The translations under genes were made by a program, and so were the position numbers. Below the pieces are notes generated by a model. That model was not told the DNA's origin and made no database searches. It worked only from the letters and a program-made list of their open reading frames with translations. From Anaerolineales bacterium (lineage in GTDB: Bacteria > Chloroflexota > Anaerolineae > Anaerolineales > UBA4823): DNA of 5,859 nucleotides. Below are positions 5,624 through 5,859 of the stretch, one piece after another (the first letter of the stretch is position 1; each line of letters starts with the position of its first letter). The stretch is from positions 1-5,859 of the forward strand of contig JAFGBV010000292.1 of the NCBI GenBank assembly GCA_016932955.1, given 5' to 3'.

Positions 5624-5859
5624 GCATACGATGAAGATGGGTCGCTGGCTTGTGCTGCTCCTGTTGGTTGGGCTGGGATCATTCGCCTGCCAGGGGACGG
5701 CAACGCCCCTGGCGCTTCCCACTACCACGCAGACGGTGGAGATACTGCCAGCAACCACAACACCTACGCTTGCTGACTCTCCAACTGTGGCTCCACCACC
5801 CCCGAGCGCCACGATTGCTCCCAGCCTGGAGCCATCCTCCACGCTAACAGAGGCGCCCA
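5613..5859 (+). CDS. Lipoprotein with Thr/Pro/Ser-rich linker, N-terminal part (runs off right edge)
   Basis: Seen: 82 codons from ATG 5613, open to the window end. The N-terminus MVIRHTMKMGRWLVLLLLVGLG is a signal sequence, followed by SFAC, a slightly loose lipobox with the lipidated Cys at residue 26. From residue 29 on the chain is almost all Thr, Pro, Ala and Ser (TATPLALPTTTQ, then LPATTTPTLADSPTVAPPPP), a disordered spacer of the kind that holds a domain away from the membrane in Chloroflexota lipoproteins, often solute-binding or enzymatic domains. The functional domain lies beyond the window, so the role cannot be named. The start overlaps the end of the preceding 57-residue gene by 11 bases in another frame and has its own strong Shine-Dalgarno, consistent with coupled translation in one operon. 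Confidence 0.8.
   Translation, partial: MVIRHTMKMGRWLVLLLLVGLGSFACQGTATPLALPTTTQTVEILPATTTPTLADSPTVAPPPPSATIAPSLEPSSTLTEAP

Overview
The window looks like a piece of a GC-rich Chloroflexota genome (Anaerolineae/Caldilineae-like). The clues are a very large SARP/BTAD-type transcriptional regulator with a STAND ATPase and TPR tail, secreted proteins carrying a 'FYLPIVLRN'-type segment just after the signal peptide, an FG-GAP repeat protein, and a lipoprotein with a long Thr/Pro/Ser linker. All of these are common in that phylum. The assignment is by recognition only and was not tested by search.

Left part, minus strand (1-4131). A 1167-residue regulator (BTAD winged helix, AAA/STAND ATPase, TPRs) starts at a TTG with a good Shine-Dalgarno. 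It is followed 52 bases downstream by a 69-residue small protein, then by the 5' end of an exported FG-GAP repeat protein that runs off the left edge. All three read the same way and may be one transcript. Other long reading frames across 628-4131 are shadows of the regulator.

Centre, divergent intergenic region (4132-4311). It holds candidate -10 boxes facing both ways, both inside the same 9-base word GTAGAATCA in inverted orientation. Two overlapping palindromes lie just upstream of the plus-strand -10 and are candidate operators.

Right part, plus strand (4312-5859). First comes an exported protein made of a signal peptide, a carboxypeptidase-regulatory-like beta domain, a thioredoxin-like domain and a C-terminal beta domain. 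Its reading frame is interrupted by a single in-frame TGA at 4771-4773, exactly where a thioredoxin fold carries its first active-site Cys (x-G-L-S, a CxxS-like motif). Translation in the same frame continues for another 212 codons of clearly related domain sequence. A 7-bp stem with an AGTGT loop begins 12 bases after the TGA and fits the bacterial SECIS model. I therefore propose that this is a selenoprotein (Sec154, 366 residues). A nonsense mutation or a sequencing error remains the main alternative. Two small lipoprotein genes follow, 5450-5623 (57 aa) and 5613-5859 (partial), overlapping by 11 bases. They probably belong to the same operon.

Working picture: a multi-domain regulator sits back to back with an envelope/secreted operon whose first product is a candidate seleno-thioredoxin-like protein. 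The regulatory link is inferred only from position and the shared divergent promoter region. No tRNA, rRNA, CRISPR array, insertion sequence or convincing intrinsic terminator was seen.
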